A stretch of DNA of 31,429 nt from DASRTE01 sp035316885. Lineage in GTDB: Bacteria; Actinomycetota; Actinomycetes; Jiangellales; Jiangellaceae. Numbering within the stretch: the first letter of the stretch is position 1; the number at the start of each line of letters is the position of its first letter. The DNA is taken from contig DATHII010000212.1 of assembly GCA_035316885.1 (NCBI GenBank), forward strand, positions 1 through 31,429, read 5' to 3'. The translations under genes and the position numbers were made by a program. The notes beneath the pieces are model-generated. The model had not been told where the DNA came from, made no database searches, and worked only from the letters and a program-made list of their open reading frames with translations. Below, piece after piece: positions 8,332 through 17,979 of the stretch.

Positions 8332-8359
8332 TTCCGGTTACTCGAGTACAGTACCGGAA
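8332..8359. promoter_or_regulatory. Candidate TetR operator between efflux pump and regulator
   Basis: TTCCGGT (8332-8338) and ACCGGAA (8353-8359) form a perfect 7-bp inverted repeat. A second perfect 10-bp palindrome, TACTCGAGTA, lies within it at 8339-8348 with a centre 2 bp away. On the minus strand, TTGACA (8378-8373) followed 19 bases later by TACTGT (8353-8348) could be the promoter of the MFS gene, so the repeat would cover its -10 region. Operator function is inferred from position and symmetry. Confidence 0.55.
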
Positions 8360-8403
8360 CCTGGCTTCCGTTTGTCAAGGAACTGACGTAGAATTCTCGG
8401 GAC

Positions 8404-8970
8404 ATGCCTCCCACGACCACTGCAGAGCGGCACCTCCGCGCGGATGCCCGCCGCAACCGGGACAAGATCCTCGTGGCGGCGGAGGCCGCGTTCCGCGCCC
8501 AGGGCCTGGCCGTCCAGATGGAGGACATCGCCCGCCGGGCGGATGTCGGCGTGGGGACGCTCTACCGCCACTTCCCCACCAAGGAAGCCCTGGTCGTCGA
8601 GCTCAGCACCCGGCGGTTCGGCACCTGCATCGCGCAGGCGGAGAAGGCGCTCGAGTCCTCAGACGGTTGGGCCGCGATCGAGAGTTTCGTCAACACCAAC
8701 GCCGAGCAGATGTCTAGAGACGTCGGCCTACGCGACACCTTCACAGCGGCCGGTAAGGACGACGAGCGGTGTCGCGGCGAGCGGCGTCAGCTCGAGCGTC
8801 GCCTGGCCGACCTGCTCGACCGCGCCCGGGACGAGGGCGGCCTGCGGCCCGACGTCACTGCGCAGGACGTGCAGGCACTGATGTGCGGCCTGTCCGGCGC
8901 GATCGCCAGTGGCGGCGACTGGCGCAGGCTCGCGCGGATCATCCTCGCGGGCCTGCGCTCGCCATCCTGA
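8404..8970 (+). CDS. TetR family transcriptional regulator
   Basis: This 188-residue regulator has the TetR N-terminal helix-turn-helix (about residues 17-65): NRDKILVAAEAAFRAQG, then MEDIARRADVGVGTLYRHFPTKEAL. The C-terminal ligand/dimer domain is of the type in which a GLR(S/P)P tail closes the protein (IILAGLRSPS). It most likely represses the divergent MFS pump and its own gene, releasing on binding a pump substrate; this is inferred from the arrangement. Its start codon is 44 bases from the inverted repeat at 8332-8359. No strong Shine-Dalgarno sequence precedes the ATG, so the message may be leaderless or nearly so. Confidence 0.92.
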   Translation: MPPTTTAERHLRADARRNRDKILVAAEAAFRAQGLAVQMEDIARRADVGVGTLYRHFPTKEALVVELSTRRFGTCIAQAEKALESSDGWAAIESFVNTNAEQMSRDVGLRDTFTAAGKDDERCRGERRQLERRLADLLDRARDEGGLRPDVTAQDVQALMCGLSGAIASGGDWRRLARIILAGLRSPS

Positions 8971-8997
8971 CGCCGGCGGACACCGGCAGCCGCCACG

Positions 8998-11256
8998 CTA
9001 GGTCCGCATCGCGAGGGCCGGCTCAGCCTCCGGCCGCGGCAGGAACACCTCCGGCCGCCCTTCGACGTGCAGCTGAGGCAGCCGTCGCTCCCACGATCCC
9101 GGGAGCCACCAGTTCGCCCGCCCGAGCAGGTGCATGACCGCGGGCACCAGCAGCATCCGGACGACCGTCGCATCGACGAAGATCGCGGCCGCCATGCCCA
9201 CACCGATGACCTTGAGAAAGACCTCCGGGCTCGGGATGAACGCCGCGAACACCGCCACCATGATCGCCGCGGCGGCCGTGATGACCCGGCCGGTGCCGGA
9301 CAGCCCATCGACGATCGCCCGGCTGTTGTCGCGGGTGCGCAGCCACGACTCGCGCATCCGGCTGACCAGGAAGACCTCATAGTCCATCGACAGCCCGAAC
9401 AACACGGCGAACATCAGTACGGGGATGAACGCCGGCATCGGCGTCTCGGTGTCGATGCCGATGAGCTGGCCGGCCCAGCCGCCTTCGAGGACCAGCGCCA
9501 CGACACCGTAGGCAGCGGCCACGGACAGCAGGTTCATCAGCGCGGCCGTGACCGGGATCGCGATGCTGCGGAATGCGACCAGCAGCAGGAGCATGGACAG
9601 CGTGACCACACCGCCGATCAGCAGCGGCAGCCGGCTCGCGATGTTCGACGTGGTGTCGATTGCCGTCGCGGTGACACCGCCGACGTTGACATCTGCGCCG
9701 GTGCCGTCGGTGGCGGCGGGAATGACGTCATCGCGCAAGGTCCGGACCAGGTCCTCTGTCTCCGCCGCCTGTGGACCGGTGGTCGGCACGACCGTCAGCA
9801 GGGCGGCGTCACCGGCGCTGTTCAGCACCGGCGGGGTGACGGCGGCCACGCCAGGGGTCGTCGCCAACCGGTCCGCGAGATCGTCGACGGTCGCCGCGCC
9901 GGCGCCATCCGTCAGGTCGGCCACCAGGAGGAGCGGCCCGTTGGCGCCAGCGCCGAAGCCCTCCGCGACAGTGTCGTAGGCCTGCCGAGACGACTTGCCC
10001 TCGATGTCGTTCCCGGCGTCGGGGAAGCCGAACCGGACACCGAAGAACGGTGCTGCAAGAGCGAGCAGGATTCCGACGCCGACGACCGCCGCCACGATTG
10101 AGTGGCGGTCGACCAGACGGCTCCAGCGCACCCACCCCCTGGCCGGCACCACGTGGCCGCCCTCGGCAACCTGCACCGGGCGCCGGCGCCCGAGGGGTAG
10201 CCGCAACCGGTCGATCCGGCGGCCGAGGTAGCCCAGCAGCGCCGGGAAGAGGGTCATCGCCGCAGCCATCACGACGAGGACGGCCACGATCGTCACGACG
10301 GCGGCGCCGCGCATGAACGACAGGCCCATGGCGAACAGCCCCAGCATGCTGACCACGACCGTGCCGCCCGCGACCAGCACCGACCGGCCCGCCGTGTCGG
10401 CGGTGGCGACCGTCGCAGCGTGTGGGTCGAGGCCCGCCGCCCGCCACTCCCGGAACCTGGTCACCATCAGCAGCACGTAGTCGATCCCGATGCCGATGCC
10501 CATCATCGTCGCGAGTGACGTCGACCAGTCGGGCACGTCGATCGCCGCCGCAACCAGGCCGGTAAGCGACCCGCTGACGGCCAGGCCGGCGACCGCGGTG
10601 AGGATCGGCAGTCCCGCGGCGACCACGGATCCGAACGTCAGCAGCAGGATCACCGTTGCCGCGGCGAGTCCGATGCCCTCGGAGCCGATCTCGCCCTGCT
10701 CGGCCATCTGGATGCTCTGCCCGCCGAGCGCGACCTCGAGGCCGGGCCGGTCGACGGCATCGGCGGCCGCGAGGAGCTCCTCGGTGTCCGCGATCGGCAT
10801 GTCGACGGGGTTCGTCACGTCGAGGTTGAGGTGGGCGACCACGGTCTGCCCGTCGGCTGAGATGGCGCCGGCAGCCGCGTAGGGATCCTCGACGGACGCG
10901 ACGTGCGGCATCGTCTCGAGCTCGGCCAGCAGCGCCGTCACGTCGGACCTGACATCGGCCTCGGCGACGCCGCCCTCGGCTCGCACGACGACGTCGACGG
11001 TGTCGCCCGCCTGGGCGGGGAACCGCTCGGCCATGAGATCGTGGGCCTGCCGTGAGTCCGAGGCCGGCGCGGAGTAGTCGGCGGCGAAGTCGCCCGCGAA
11101 CGCTGCGGAGAGCCCGGCCGCCGCCGCGAACGTGGCGACCCAGGCAAGGACCACCAGGCCGCGACGGCGGAAGGACCATCCGGCGAGCTGACCGAGCGGT
11201 CCCACTGTCCGGGCGGCGGCCGCCGTGTCCTCGACGCGGAATGTCGCATTGGTCAT
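8998..11256 (-). CDS. MmpL/RND family membrane transporter
   Basis: This 752-residue protein has the two-fold MMPL layout: a transmembrane helix (about 33-53), a large extracytoplasmic loop, a five- to six-helix membrane block, then a second copy of the same plan. The transport-site motifs are GIGIDYVLLMVTR (255 on) and GLSMDYEVFLVSR (621 on), one in each half. Members export lipids, drugs or peptides with the proton gradient. It starts with ATG at 11256 behind GAGGGG. It is divergent from a TetR gene, with palindromes in the gap (see 11299-11331). Reading frame continuing upstream of 11256 runs into the TetR gene and is not used. No periplasmic partner (MmpS) is found nearby. Confidence 0.94.
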   Translation of the reverse strand: MTNATFRVEDTAAAARTVGPLGQLAGWSFRRRGLVVLAWVATFAAAAGLSAAFAGDFAADYSAPASDSRQAHDLMAERFPAQAGDTVDVVVRAEGGVAEADVRSDVTALLAELETMPHVASVEDPYAAAGAISADGQTVVAHLNLDVTNPVDMPIADTEELLAAADAVDRPGLEVALGGQSIQMAEQGEIGSEGIGLAAATVILLLTFGSVVAAGLPILTAVAGLAVSGSLTGLVAAAIDVPDWSTSLATMMGIGIGIDYVLLMVTRFREWRAAGLDPHAATVATADTAGRSVLVAGGTVVVSMLGLFAMGLSFMRGAAVVTIVAVLVVMAAAMTLFPALLGYLGRRIDRLRLPLGRRRPVQVAEGGHVVPARGWVRWSRLVDRHSIVAAVVGVGILLALAAPFFGVRFGFPDAGNDIEGKSSRQAYDTVAEGFGAGANGPLLLVADLTDGAGAATVDDLADRLATTPGVAAVTPPVLNSAGDAALLTVVPTTGPQAAETEDLVRTLRDDVIPAATDGTGADVNVGGVTATAIDTTSNIASRLPLLIGGVVTLSMLLLLVAFRSIAIPVTAALMNLLSVAAAYGVVALVLEGGWAGQLIGIDTETPMPAFIPVLMFAVLFGLSMDYEVFLVSRMRESWLRTRDNSRAIVDGLSGTGRVITAAAAIMVAVFAAFIPSPEVFLKVIGVGMAAAIFVDATVVRMLLVPAVMHLLGRANWWLPGSWERRLPQLHVEGRPEVFLPRPEAEPALAMRT

Positions 11257-11298
11257 CGGAGCAGGTCCCCTCGGGTTTGGAACGCCTCGTGACGTTGG

Positions 11299-11331
11299 TG
11301 ATGTCTCATCAACTGAGTTATGCTTCATAAC
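11299..11331. promoter_or_regulatory. Two palindromes, candidate operator of the MmpL/TetR pair
   Basis: TGATG-tct-CATCA (11299-11311) and GTTATG-ctt-CATAAC (11317-11331) are perfect inverted repeats with equal 3-bp spacers, and their centres lie 19 bp apart. They sit between the MmpL start and a TTGACA element on the minus strand (11357-11352), where the -10 region and transcription start of MmpL would be. A short AT-rich stretch here stands out from the GC-rich surroundings. Binding by the adjacent TetR is inferred. Confidence 0.55.
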
Positions 11332-11415
11332 GAACACTAAGACGGCTTGCTTGTCAAGGGTCGTAGCGTCTGTGACGATGCGTAACGAAGAATTCATCTG
11401 AGGAGGCCGCCCAGC

Positions 11416-12177
11416 GTGACCACCGCGCCGATCGAGAACGCGCAGTCCGAGCGCACCTTCCCTTCCAGGCGCGAGCGGACCCGGGCAGCCACGATCGACG
11501 AGATCAAGCAGACCGCGCTGCGGCTCATGCACGAGCACGGCACCACCGACGTGCGCTTCTCCGACATCGCGCGCGAGATGGGCATGACCGCCCCGGCGCT
11601 CTACCGCTACTTCGCCGACCGCGACGAACTGCTGACCGCGATGATCGTCGACGCCTTCGACGACCTAGGCGCCATCGTGGCGGCCGCACGAGACGACGTG
11701 CCGGTCGACGATCCCACCGGCCGGTTGTTCGCGGTCGCGCAGGCGTACCGGTCCTGGGCGCACAGTGAGCCTCAGCGCTTCGCGCTCATTCTCGGCATGC
11801 CCGTGCCCGGTTACGCCGCCCCCGAGGAGGGGCCGACAACCGAAGCGGCACACCGCGCGATGTCCCAGTTGAAGTCGCTGTTCGTCGACGCTGCAGAGCA
11901 GGGGGTGCTGAAGCCACCGCTGTTGCGCGACGTGGACGAGACGCTGCGGGCGTGCATCGACGCCGAGGCCGCGACCAAACCCCCTGGCGACCCGCACCTC
12001 CCCGCAGACACGTTCCAGGCATGCCTGCACTGCTGGGCCGCACTGCACGGCTTCACCTGCCTCGAGGCGTACGGCCACCTCGACTTCCTTCCGGCGCAGG
12101 CGCGCGACGCCCTGTTCGCCGCGAACATCCGCCTGATCGCCACGACCGCAGGGCTGCCAGTCGCACCGGCCGCATGA
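11416..12177 (+). CDS. TetR family transcriptional regulator
   Basis: This 253-residue protein has a TetR helix-turn-helix at about residues 24-70 (IDEIKQTALRLMHEHGTTDV, then SDIAREMGMTAPALYRYFADRDELL). The C-terminal domain is long and has HCWAALHGFTCLEAYGHL, matching the TetR branch whose ligand domain carries a WxxxHG motif. It probably represses the divergent MmpL pump. The start is GTG at 11416 with GAGGAGG about 9 bases upstream. Its stop overlaps the start of the MBL-fold hydrolase by 4 bp (ATGA), so regulator and hydrolase are co-translated. Confidence 0.92.
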   Translation: MTTAPIENAQSERTFPSRRERTRAATIDEIKQTALRLMHEHGTTDVRFSDIAREMGMTAPALYRYFADRDELLTAMIVDAFDDLGAIVAAARDDVPVDDPTGRLFAVAQAYRSWAHSEPQRFALILGMPVPGYAAPEEGPTTEAAHRAMSQLKSLFVDAAEQGVLKPPLLRDVDETLRACIDAEAATKPPGDPHLPADTFQACLHCWAALHGFTCLEAYGHLDFLPAQARDALFAANIRLIATTAGLPVAPAA

Positions 12178-12977
12178 CGACGGCCATCCGGCACGTCGCC
12201 CTCTGCGACGGCTCCGGCGACTTCCCGGAGCCGCTGGAAGCCACCTTTCCCGAGGCCGGGCTGGCCGGGCCGTGGCGCTTGCACGTCCACTGCCACCTTC
12301 TGTTCGTCGACGGCCGCGTCGTGCTGGTCGACACCGGCACAGGCCCACCATGGGCACCGGCGGCGACCTGGTTCCCTCGTCCCGGCGGTCTGATCGAAGC
12401 CCTCGGCGGTCAGGGCGTGTCCACGACCGACGTCACCGACGTCGTCTTCACGCACCTGCACTCCGACCATGTCGGATGGAGCGTCAACGGCGACTCCACC
12501 GCACCGACGCCGACCTTCCCCAACGCCCGCCACCTGGTCCAACAGGTCGAGGTCGCCCGGCTCAACGTCGGAACACCTGGGCAGCGCGCGCTGCACGACT
12601 CGCACGTGCGCCCGCTGCTCGACGCCGGGCTGATCGAGACCGTCGACGGAACCGCGACCCCGCTCCCCCACCTCACCCTCGTGCCCAGCCCCGGCCATAC
12701 CCCGGGCCACCAGTCCGTGGCCGTCGACCTGGGCGACGAGACCCTGTTGGTCAGCGGGGACGTCTTCGTCCACACGGCGCAGATCACCGATCCGGCGGTC
12801 GAGTACGTCTACGAGGACGACCGAGCAGCGGCGATCCGCACGCGGCGGCGCATCCTGGCCGACGCCGTCGGCAACCGCACACTGCTGGCCACCGCCCACT
12901 TCGAGGCGACGGCCGCCCTGCTCGAAGTCACGACGGACGGTACCCGCCTCACGCCGGTGCGGACCTGCACCGTCTGA
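12174..12977 (+). CDS. MBL-fold metallo-hydrolase
   Basis: This 267-residue metallo-beta-lactamase-fold hydrolase has the zinc signature HLHSDH (His94, His96, Asp98, His99), a third-ligand region GHTPGHQSVAV, the bridging Asp in VSGDVFVH and a final His in TAHFEA. The fold covers lactonases, glyoxalases and sulfatases. The pattern is closest to the lactonase-like branch, with no signal peptide. It overlaps the tetR gene by 4 bp, so it belongs to the MmpL/TetR locus and may act on a compound sensed or exported there. That link is inference. Confidence 0.9.
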   Translation: MTTAIRHVALCDGSGDFPEPLEATFPEAGLAGPWRLHVHCHLLFVDGRVVLVDTGTGPPWAPAATWFPRPGGLIEALGGQGVSTTDVTDVVFTHLHSDHVGWSVNGDSTAPTPTFPNARHLVQQVEVARLNVGTPGQRALHDSHVRPLLDAGLIETVDGTATPLPHLTLVPSPGHTPGHQSVAVDLGDETLLVSGDVFVHTAQITDPAVEYVYEDDRAAAIRTRRRILADAVGNRTLLATAHFEATAALLEVTTDGTRLTPVRTCTV

Positions 12978-12989
12978 CAGCATCGGGAC

Positions 12990-13784
12990 GTGCCCGAGGG
13001 CGACACCGTGTTCCAGGCCGCGGTAAGGCTGCGGGAGGCGCTCGCCGGGTGGACGCTGACGAGAACCGACTTCAGGGTTCCCAGGTATGCGACCACCGAC
13101 CTGTCCGGGCGCGCCGTCGACCAGGTCGTGTCGCGGGGCAAGCACCTGCTGATCCGGGTCGAGCCGGACATCACGGTGCACACCCACCTCCGCATGGACG
13201 GGGCCTGGCGGACGTTCCGTACCGGCGATCGGCGGCGCGGCGGACCCGCCTGGCAGATCCGGATCGTCCTTGCCAACGCGGAGCACGAGGCGGTCGGCTA
13301 CCGAATTCCCGTCATCGACGTGGTCAGACGGTCGACCGAGGGCGACCTCGTCGGCCACCTCGGGCCCGACCTGTTGGGCCCTGACTGGGACCCGGACGAG
13401 GCCGCGCGCCGGCTCGCCGCCGACCCCGAGCGCGAGATCGGTGACGCCCTTCTGAATCAGCGCAACCTCGCGGGCATCGGCAACCTCTACAAGACCGAGC
13501 TCTGCTTCCTGCGCGGCGTTTCCCCCTGGACGCCGGTGGCCGACGCCGGCGACCTGCGCGCCTGGGTCGACCTCGCTCACAGGTTGCTCGACGCGAACAA
13601 GAGCGGCTACGCACAGTCGACGACCGGCGACACCCGTCCCGCGCGCAGGAACTGGGTGTACGGGCGGCGCACGTGCCTGCGTTGTGGCGGCCCGGTCCGC
13701 CGGCGCAGCCAGGGCCGGCCACCGCAGGAGCGGATCAGCGAATGGTGCCCCCGCTGCCAGCGGGGACCGGACGGCAGTGCCTGA
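12990..13784 (+). CDS. Fpg/Nei family DNA glycosylase (Nei2-like endonuclease VIII)
   Basis: This 264-residue bifunctional glycosylase/AP lyase excises oxidised bases. After the initiator, the catalytic Pro2-Glu3 (PEGDT) is present, and Lys51 (SRGKHLL) fits the conserved active-site lysine. The H2TH helix is GDALLNQRNLAGIGNLYKTE. The zinc finger has Cys229, Cys232, Cys253 and Cys256 (CLRC and CPRC). PEGDT with this H2TH resembles the actinobacterial Nei2 group rather than MutM. The GTG start at 12990 is required to place Pro at position 2. It begins 12 bp after the MBL gene and may read through from it. Confidence 0.92.
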   Translation: MPEGDTVFQAAVRLREALAGWTLTRTDFRVPRYATTDLSGRAVDQVVSRGKHLLIRVEPDITVHTHLRMDGAWRTFRTGDRRRGGPAWQIRIVLANAEHEAVGYRIPVIDVVRRSTEGDLVGHLGPDLLGPDWDPDEAARRLAADPEREIGDALLNQRNLAGIGNLYKTELCFLRGVSPWTPVADAGDLRAWVDLAHRLLDANKSGYAQSTTGDTRPARRNWVYGRRTCLRCGGPVRRRSQGRPPQERISEWCPRCQRGPDGSA

Positions 13785-13893
13785 CCGTTCCCGTCTCAAC
13801 CGATCGGTGGATGCCGACCATCGACCGAGGGCCGCACCGTTCGTAGCCGCGCGGGCGATCCGGCAGACGCTCTGGTTCGGCAAATCTGGATGC

Positions 13894-14823
<930 letters not shown>

Positions 14824-14833
14824 GAGAACGCAT

Positions 14834-15577
14834 ATGTCCGCCCTCGCCGCACTCACGGTCACCGAGTCGAAGCTGTTCCGCCGGGACGGGATGTCGCTGT
14901 TCTTCGGGCTGATCTTCCCGCCGCTGTTGTTCCTCGCGCTCGGGGCGCTGATCCCCGGCTTCCTAGACCCCAACGACGACCTGGGCGGCCTGCGCCTGGT
15001 CGATCTGTACCTTCCGATCGTCATCGGGCTGGCGCTGGCGACCCTCGCCCTGTCGACGCTGCCCACCTACCTCGCCACGTACCGGGAGAAGGGGGTGCTG
15101 CGCCGACTGGCGACGACACCGGTCCGGCCGGCGACGCTGCTGGAGGCACAACTCCTGCTCAACGTCGTCGTGGCGGTCATCGCCGTGGCGGTGACGATCG
15201 CGCTCGCCGTGATCGTCTTCGACGTGGACGCTCCCGGCAACGCCGTGGGGTTCCTGCTCGCCTTCGTCCTGACCGCGGCGGCCATGTTCTCCGTCGGGCT
15301 GCTCATCGCCGCCGTCTCGCCGCGTGCCACCGTCGCATCCGGGATCGGCATGGCGGTCTACTTCCCGTCACTGTTCTTCGCCGGCGTGTACTTCCCGCGC
15401 GACGCCATGTCGGACACTCTGCGGGCGGTCAGCGATGCGACTCCGATCGGTTCGGGCGTGCAGGCGCTGCAGGACGCCCTGGCCGGCGACTGGCCCCAGC
15501 CACTGAACCTGGCCATCCTGGTGGCATGGACGGTGGCCGCCGGACTCCTCGCGGCGAGGGTGTTCCGCTGGGAGTGA
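14834..15577 (+). CDS. ABC-2 type transporter permease
   Basis: This 247-residue integral membrane protein has about six hydrophobic segments, for example FFGLIFPPLLFLALGALI, a long stretch after LLEAQLLLNVVVAVIAVAV, and a C-terminal LAILVAWTVAAGLLAARVF. RREGVL-like text (YREKGVLRRLATTPVRPATLL) is the hallmark of ABC-2/DrrB-type permeases. With the ATPase coded upstream it should form an exporter for a drug, lipid or peptide. The ATG at 14834 has GGAG 7 bases upstream. Its stop overlaps the GTG of the histidine kinase by 4 bp, so pump and sensor are translated together. Confidence 0.92.
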   Translation: MSALAALTVTESKLFRRDGMSLFFGLIFPPLLFLALGALIPGFLDPNDDLGGLRLVDLYLPIVIGLALATLALSTLPTYLATYREKGVLRRLATTPVRPATLLEAQLLLNVVVAVIAVAVTIALAVIVFDVDAPGNAVGFLLAFVLTAAAMFSVGLLIAAVSPRATVASGIGMAVYFPSLFFAGVYFPRDAMSDTLRAVSDATPIGSGVQALQDALAGDWPQPLNLAILVAWTVAAGLLAARVFRWE

Positions 15578-16866
15578 CGACGCCGGGCACCGACGCGAGC
15601 ACCGGGGCGGTGAGGCGGGCGATGGCACGCGAACGCGTCGTGCGCCAGGACTGGGACTGGGAGCACCAGTTCGACCGGGCGATGGCCTGGGTGCCCTACG
15701 TCACGCTGGCACTGAGCACGGTCCTCGTCCTGGCCCAGCCGCAGAGCTGGGCGCAGCGCTTCGGGACGCTCGGCCTGGTCGCGCTCGCCGCCGGATGGGT
15801 ACTGGTCGCGTTCACCCTCCGCTCCGCGGAGTGGCGCAGCCGGGCACTGCCGATGGCCGTGTACTTCACCGGACTGCTCGTCGCCGCAACCCTGCTCATG
15901 CTCCGCGAGCCGTTGTTCTTCGTGTTCACGATCACTGGGTTCTTCCACGCCTTCGTCCTACGGCCCTGGTACGTCAGTGTCCTCGGCGTCTTCGCCACCT
16001 CGGTACTGATCAACACGATCCCCCTCGGGTGGCCCGACGAGGCGACGGCGGAGGACTTGGCGGGGTTCGTGACGATCATCGCCATCCAGACCGTCGCGAT
16101 CGGCGGCGGAACGGTGGTCGGCACCAAGATCACCGAGCAGAACACCCAACGCAAGAAGGCGCTCGAGGACCTGGAGCAGGCGCTCGAACAGAACGCGGGC
16201 CTGCAGGCCCAGTTGCTCACCCAGGCGCGTGAGGCCGGGATCAACGACGAGCGTCAGCGGATGGCGGGCGAGATCCACGACACGATCGCTCAGGGGCTGA
16301 CCGGCATCGTCACCCAACTCCAGGCGGCCGAGCAGGCGGCCGATCGGCCGGAGGAGTGGCGGCGCCACCTCGACAATGCTGCCCGGCTGGCCCGCGAGAG
16401 CCTGTCGGAGGCCCGGCGCTCGGTGGGCGCGATGCGCCCCGAGGCGTTGGAGACGGCGCACCTGCCCGAGGCGCTTTCCACCGTCGTCCAGACGTGGTCG
16501 AGCCTCAACGGCGTACGCGCGGAGGTGACGACGACCGGCACGCCCCGCCCGATGCACCCGGAGGTGGAGGTGGCCCTGCTGCGGACGGCGCAGGAGGCGC
16601 TGGCGAACGTCGCCAAGCACGCCCACGCGTCGCGCGTGGGGCTGACGCTTTCCTACATGGAGGACGTGGTGACACTCGACGTCCGTGACGACGGCACCGG
16701 CTTCGAGCCGGGCAGTGCGGCCAACGACGGCGGCGGCTTCGGCCTCACCGGGATGCGGCACCGGATGAACCGCCTCGCCGGGACGCTGGAGATCGAGTCC
16801 GAGCCCGGAGTCGGCACCGCCATCTGCGCCAGCGTGCCCGCGATCCCGACCGGGGCCGACGGATGA
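15574..16866 (+). CDS. Sensor histidine kinase, NarL/DesK-like type
   Basis: This 430-residue kinase has about five to six N-terminal membrane helices (from about 40 to 182) with almost no extracytoplasmic domain. A short coiled coil (QRKKALEDLEQALEQNAGLQ) follows, then the HisKA_3 box AGEIHDTIAQGLTG with phospho-acceptor His235. The ATPase domain has EALANVAKHAHAS (N box), DDGTGFEPG (G1) and GFGLTGMRHR (G2). The signal is probably sensed in or at the membrane, as in pumps that sense envelope or drug stress. The GTG at 15574 overlaps the permease stop (GTGA); the ATG at 15622 is an alternative start. It phosphorylates the regulator coded next. Confidence 0.92.
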   Translation: MTTPGTDASTGAVRRAMARERVVRQDWDWEHQFDRAMAWVPYVTLALSTVLVLAQPQSWAQRFGTLGLVALAAGWVLVAFTLRSAEWRSRALPMAVYFTGLLVAATLLMLREPLFFVFTITGFFHAFVLRPWYVSVLGVFATSVLINTIPLGWPDEATAEDLAGFVTIIAIQTVAIGGGTVVGTKITEQNTQRKKALEDLEQALEQNAGLQAQLLTQAREAGINDERQRMAGEIHDTIAQGLTGIVTQLQAAEQAADRPEEWRRHLDNAARLARESLSEARRSVGAMRPEALETAHLPEALSTVVQTWSSLNGVRAEVTTTGTPRPMHPEVEVALLRTAQEALANVAKHAHASRVGLTLSYMEDVVTLDVRDDGTGFEPGSAANDGGGFGLTGMRHRMNRLAGTLEIESEPGVGTAICASVPAIPTGADG

Positions 16867-17510
16867 ACCCTGACGCGCCGGTCCGGGTGCTGATCGTCGA
16901 CGACCACCCGGTCGTCCGTGACGGCCTGCGCGGCATGTTCTCAGGGCATCCGGGCTTCGAGGTGGTGGGTGAGGCCGCCGACGGTGCCGAGGCCGTGGCT
17001 CGCGCCGCCGCGCTGCAGCCGGATGTCGTCCTGATGGACCTGCGCATGCCGGGCACCGACGGCGTCACCGCGATCGGCGAGCTGGCCCGACTCGGGGTTC
17101 GGACCCGCGTCCTTGTGCTCACGACGTACGAGACCGACCGCGACGTGCTACCCGCCATCGAGGCCGGCGCCACCGGCTACCTGCTGAAGGACACCCCTCG
17201 CGACGAGCTGTTCCGGGCCGTGCAGGCGGCCGCGCGCGGTGAGGCCGTGCTCTCTCCGTCCGTGGCCACGCGGCTGTTGACGCAGGTGCGGGAGCCCGCC
17301 CGTGAACCGCTGAGCCAGCGCGAACTGGAGGTGCTCGAACTCGTCGCGCGGGGAAGCACGAACCGCGACGCCGCCTCCCGGTTGTTCATCAGCGAGGCGA
17401 CGGTGAAGACACATCTGCTGCACATCTACGCGAAACTCGGCGTCAACGACCGGGCCGCCGCCGTGGCCGAGGCGTTCGAGCGGGGGCTGCTGACCCCGGG
17501 GCGCCGCTAG
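16863..17510 (+). CDS. LuxR/NarL-type response regulator
   Basis: This 215-residue two-domain regulator has a receiver with the acidic pair Asp13/Asp14, phospho-acceptor Asp59 (DVVLMDLRMPG), switch Thr87 or Thr88 and Lys109 (GYLLKD). The C-terminal LuxR helix-turn-helix (about 148-205) reads LSQRELEVLELVARGSTN, then ISEATVKTHLLHIYAKLGV. It overlaps the kinase gene by 4 bp (ATGA), so the partner assignment is secure. It should activate the ABC operon it belongs to. Its stop overlaps the 3' end of the convergent deazaflavin oxidoreductase gene by 4 bp. Confidence 0.94.
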   Translation: MNPDAPVRVLIVDDHPVVRDGLRGMFSGHPGFEVVGEAADGAEAVARAAALQPDVVLMDLRMPGTDGVTAIGELARLGVRTRVLVLTTYETDRDVLPAIEAGATGYLLKDTPRDELFRAVQAAARGEAVLSPSVATRLLTQVREPAREPLSQRELEVLELVARGSTNRDAASRLFISEATVKTHLLHIYAKLGVNDRAAAVAEAFERGLLTPGRR

Positions 17511-17926
17511 GCTGCGCGCTCGAGGATGACGATCGGGATCTCCCGTTCGGTCCTCTTCTGGTACGTATTGTAGTCGGGCCAGATCTCGGCCATCTGCGGC
17601 CAGAGCCGGGCGCGTTCGTCCGGGTTCGCGGCGCGGGCCCGGGCCGGGAACCGGTCGCCCTTGACCTGAACTGTCACGTCCGGGCGTTCCCGCAGGTTCT
17701 TGAACCACCCCGGGTGCTCGTCGTCGCCGCCGTTCGACGCAACGACGAGGTAGCGGCCGTCGTTCTCCGCAAAGATCAGCGCCGTGCTGCGCTCCTTCCC
17801 CGAGACACGGCCGGTCGTCGTCAAGATCAGGATCGTGGTTCCTCTACGCCAGATGTAACCCTCGTCGCCTCCGGTCTCGACATAGCGGCGCACGTGCTCA
17901 GCCCCGTACAACATCCGCTGGGACAC
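17507..17926 (-). CDS. Deazaflavin (F420)-dependent nitroreductase-family oxidoreductase
   Basis: This 139-residue protein has the split-barrel Ddn/FDOR-A-like fold: ILILTTTGRVSGKERSTALIFAENDGRYLVVASNGG, then HPGWFKNLRERPDVTVQVKGD and a C-terminal DYNTYQKRTEREIPIVILE. Members use reduced coenzyme F420 to reduce quinones and nitroimidazoles at the membrane. The short helical N-terminus (GAEHVRRYVETGGDEGYIWR) is where relatives touch the membrane. GTG at 17926 is chosen because purine-rich sequence precedes it; ATG at 17914 would remove four residues. It implies that the host makes F420, as most actinobacteria do. Confidence 0.88.
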   Translation of the reverse strand: MSQRMLYGAEHVRRYVETGGDEGYIWRRGTTILILTTTGRVSGKERSTALIFAENDGRYLVVASNGGDDEHPGWFKNLRERPDVTVQVKGDRFPARARAANPDERARLWPQMAEIWPDYNTYQKRTEREIPIVILERAA

Positions 17927-17979
17927 TCCCTCGTCCTCTCCTGCGTGGCCCGACACCGCCGCCCAACACTCCCCGCCCA

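Noticed and set aside
12272..13384. 370-codon plus-strand frame across the MBL and Nei genes
   Set aside because: It is an out-of-frame shadow of two genes whose active-site motifs are intact in other frames.
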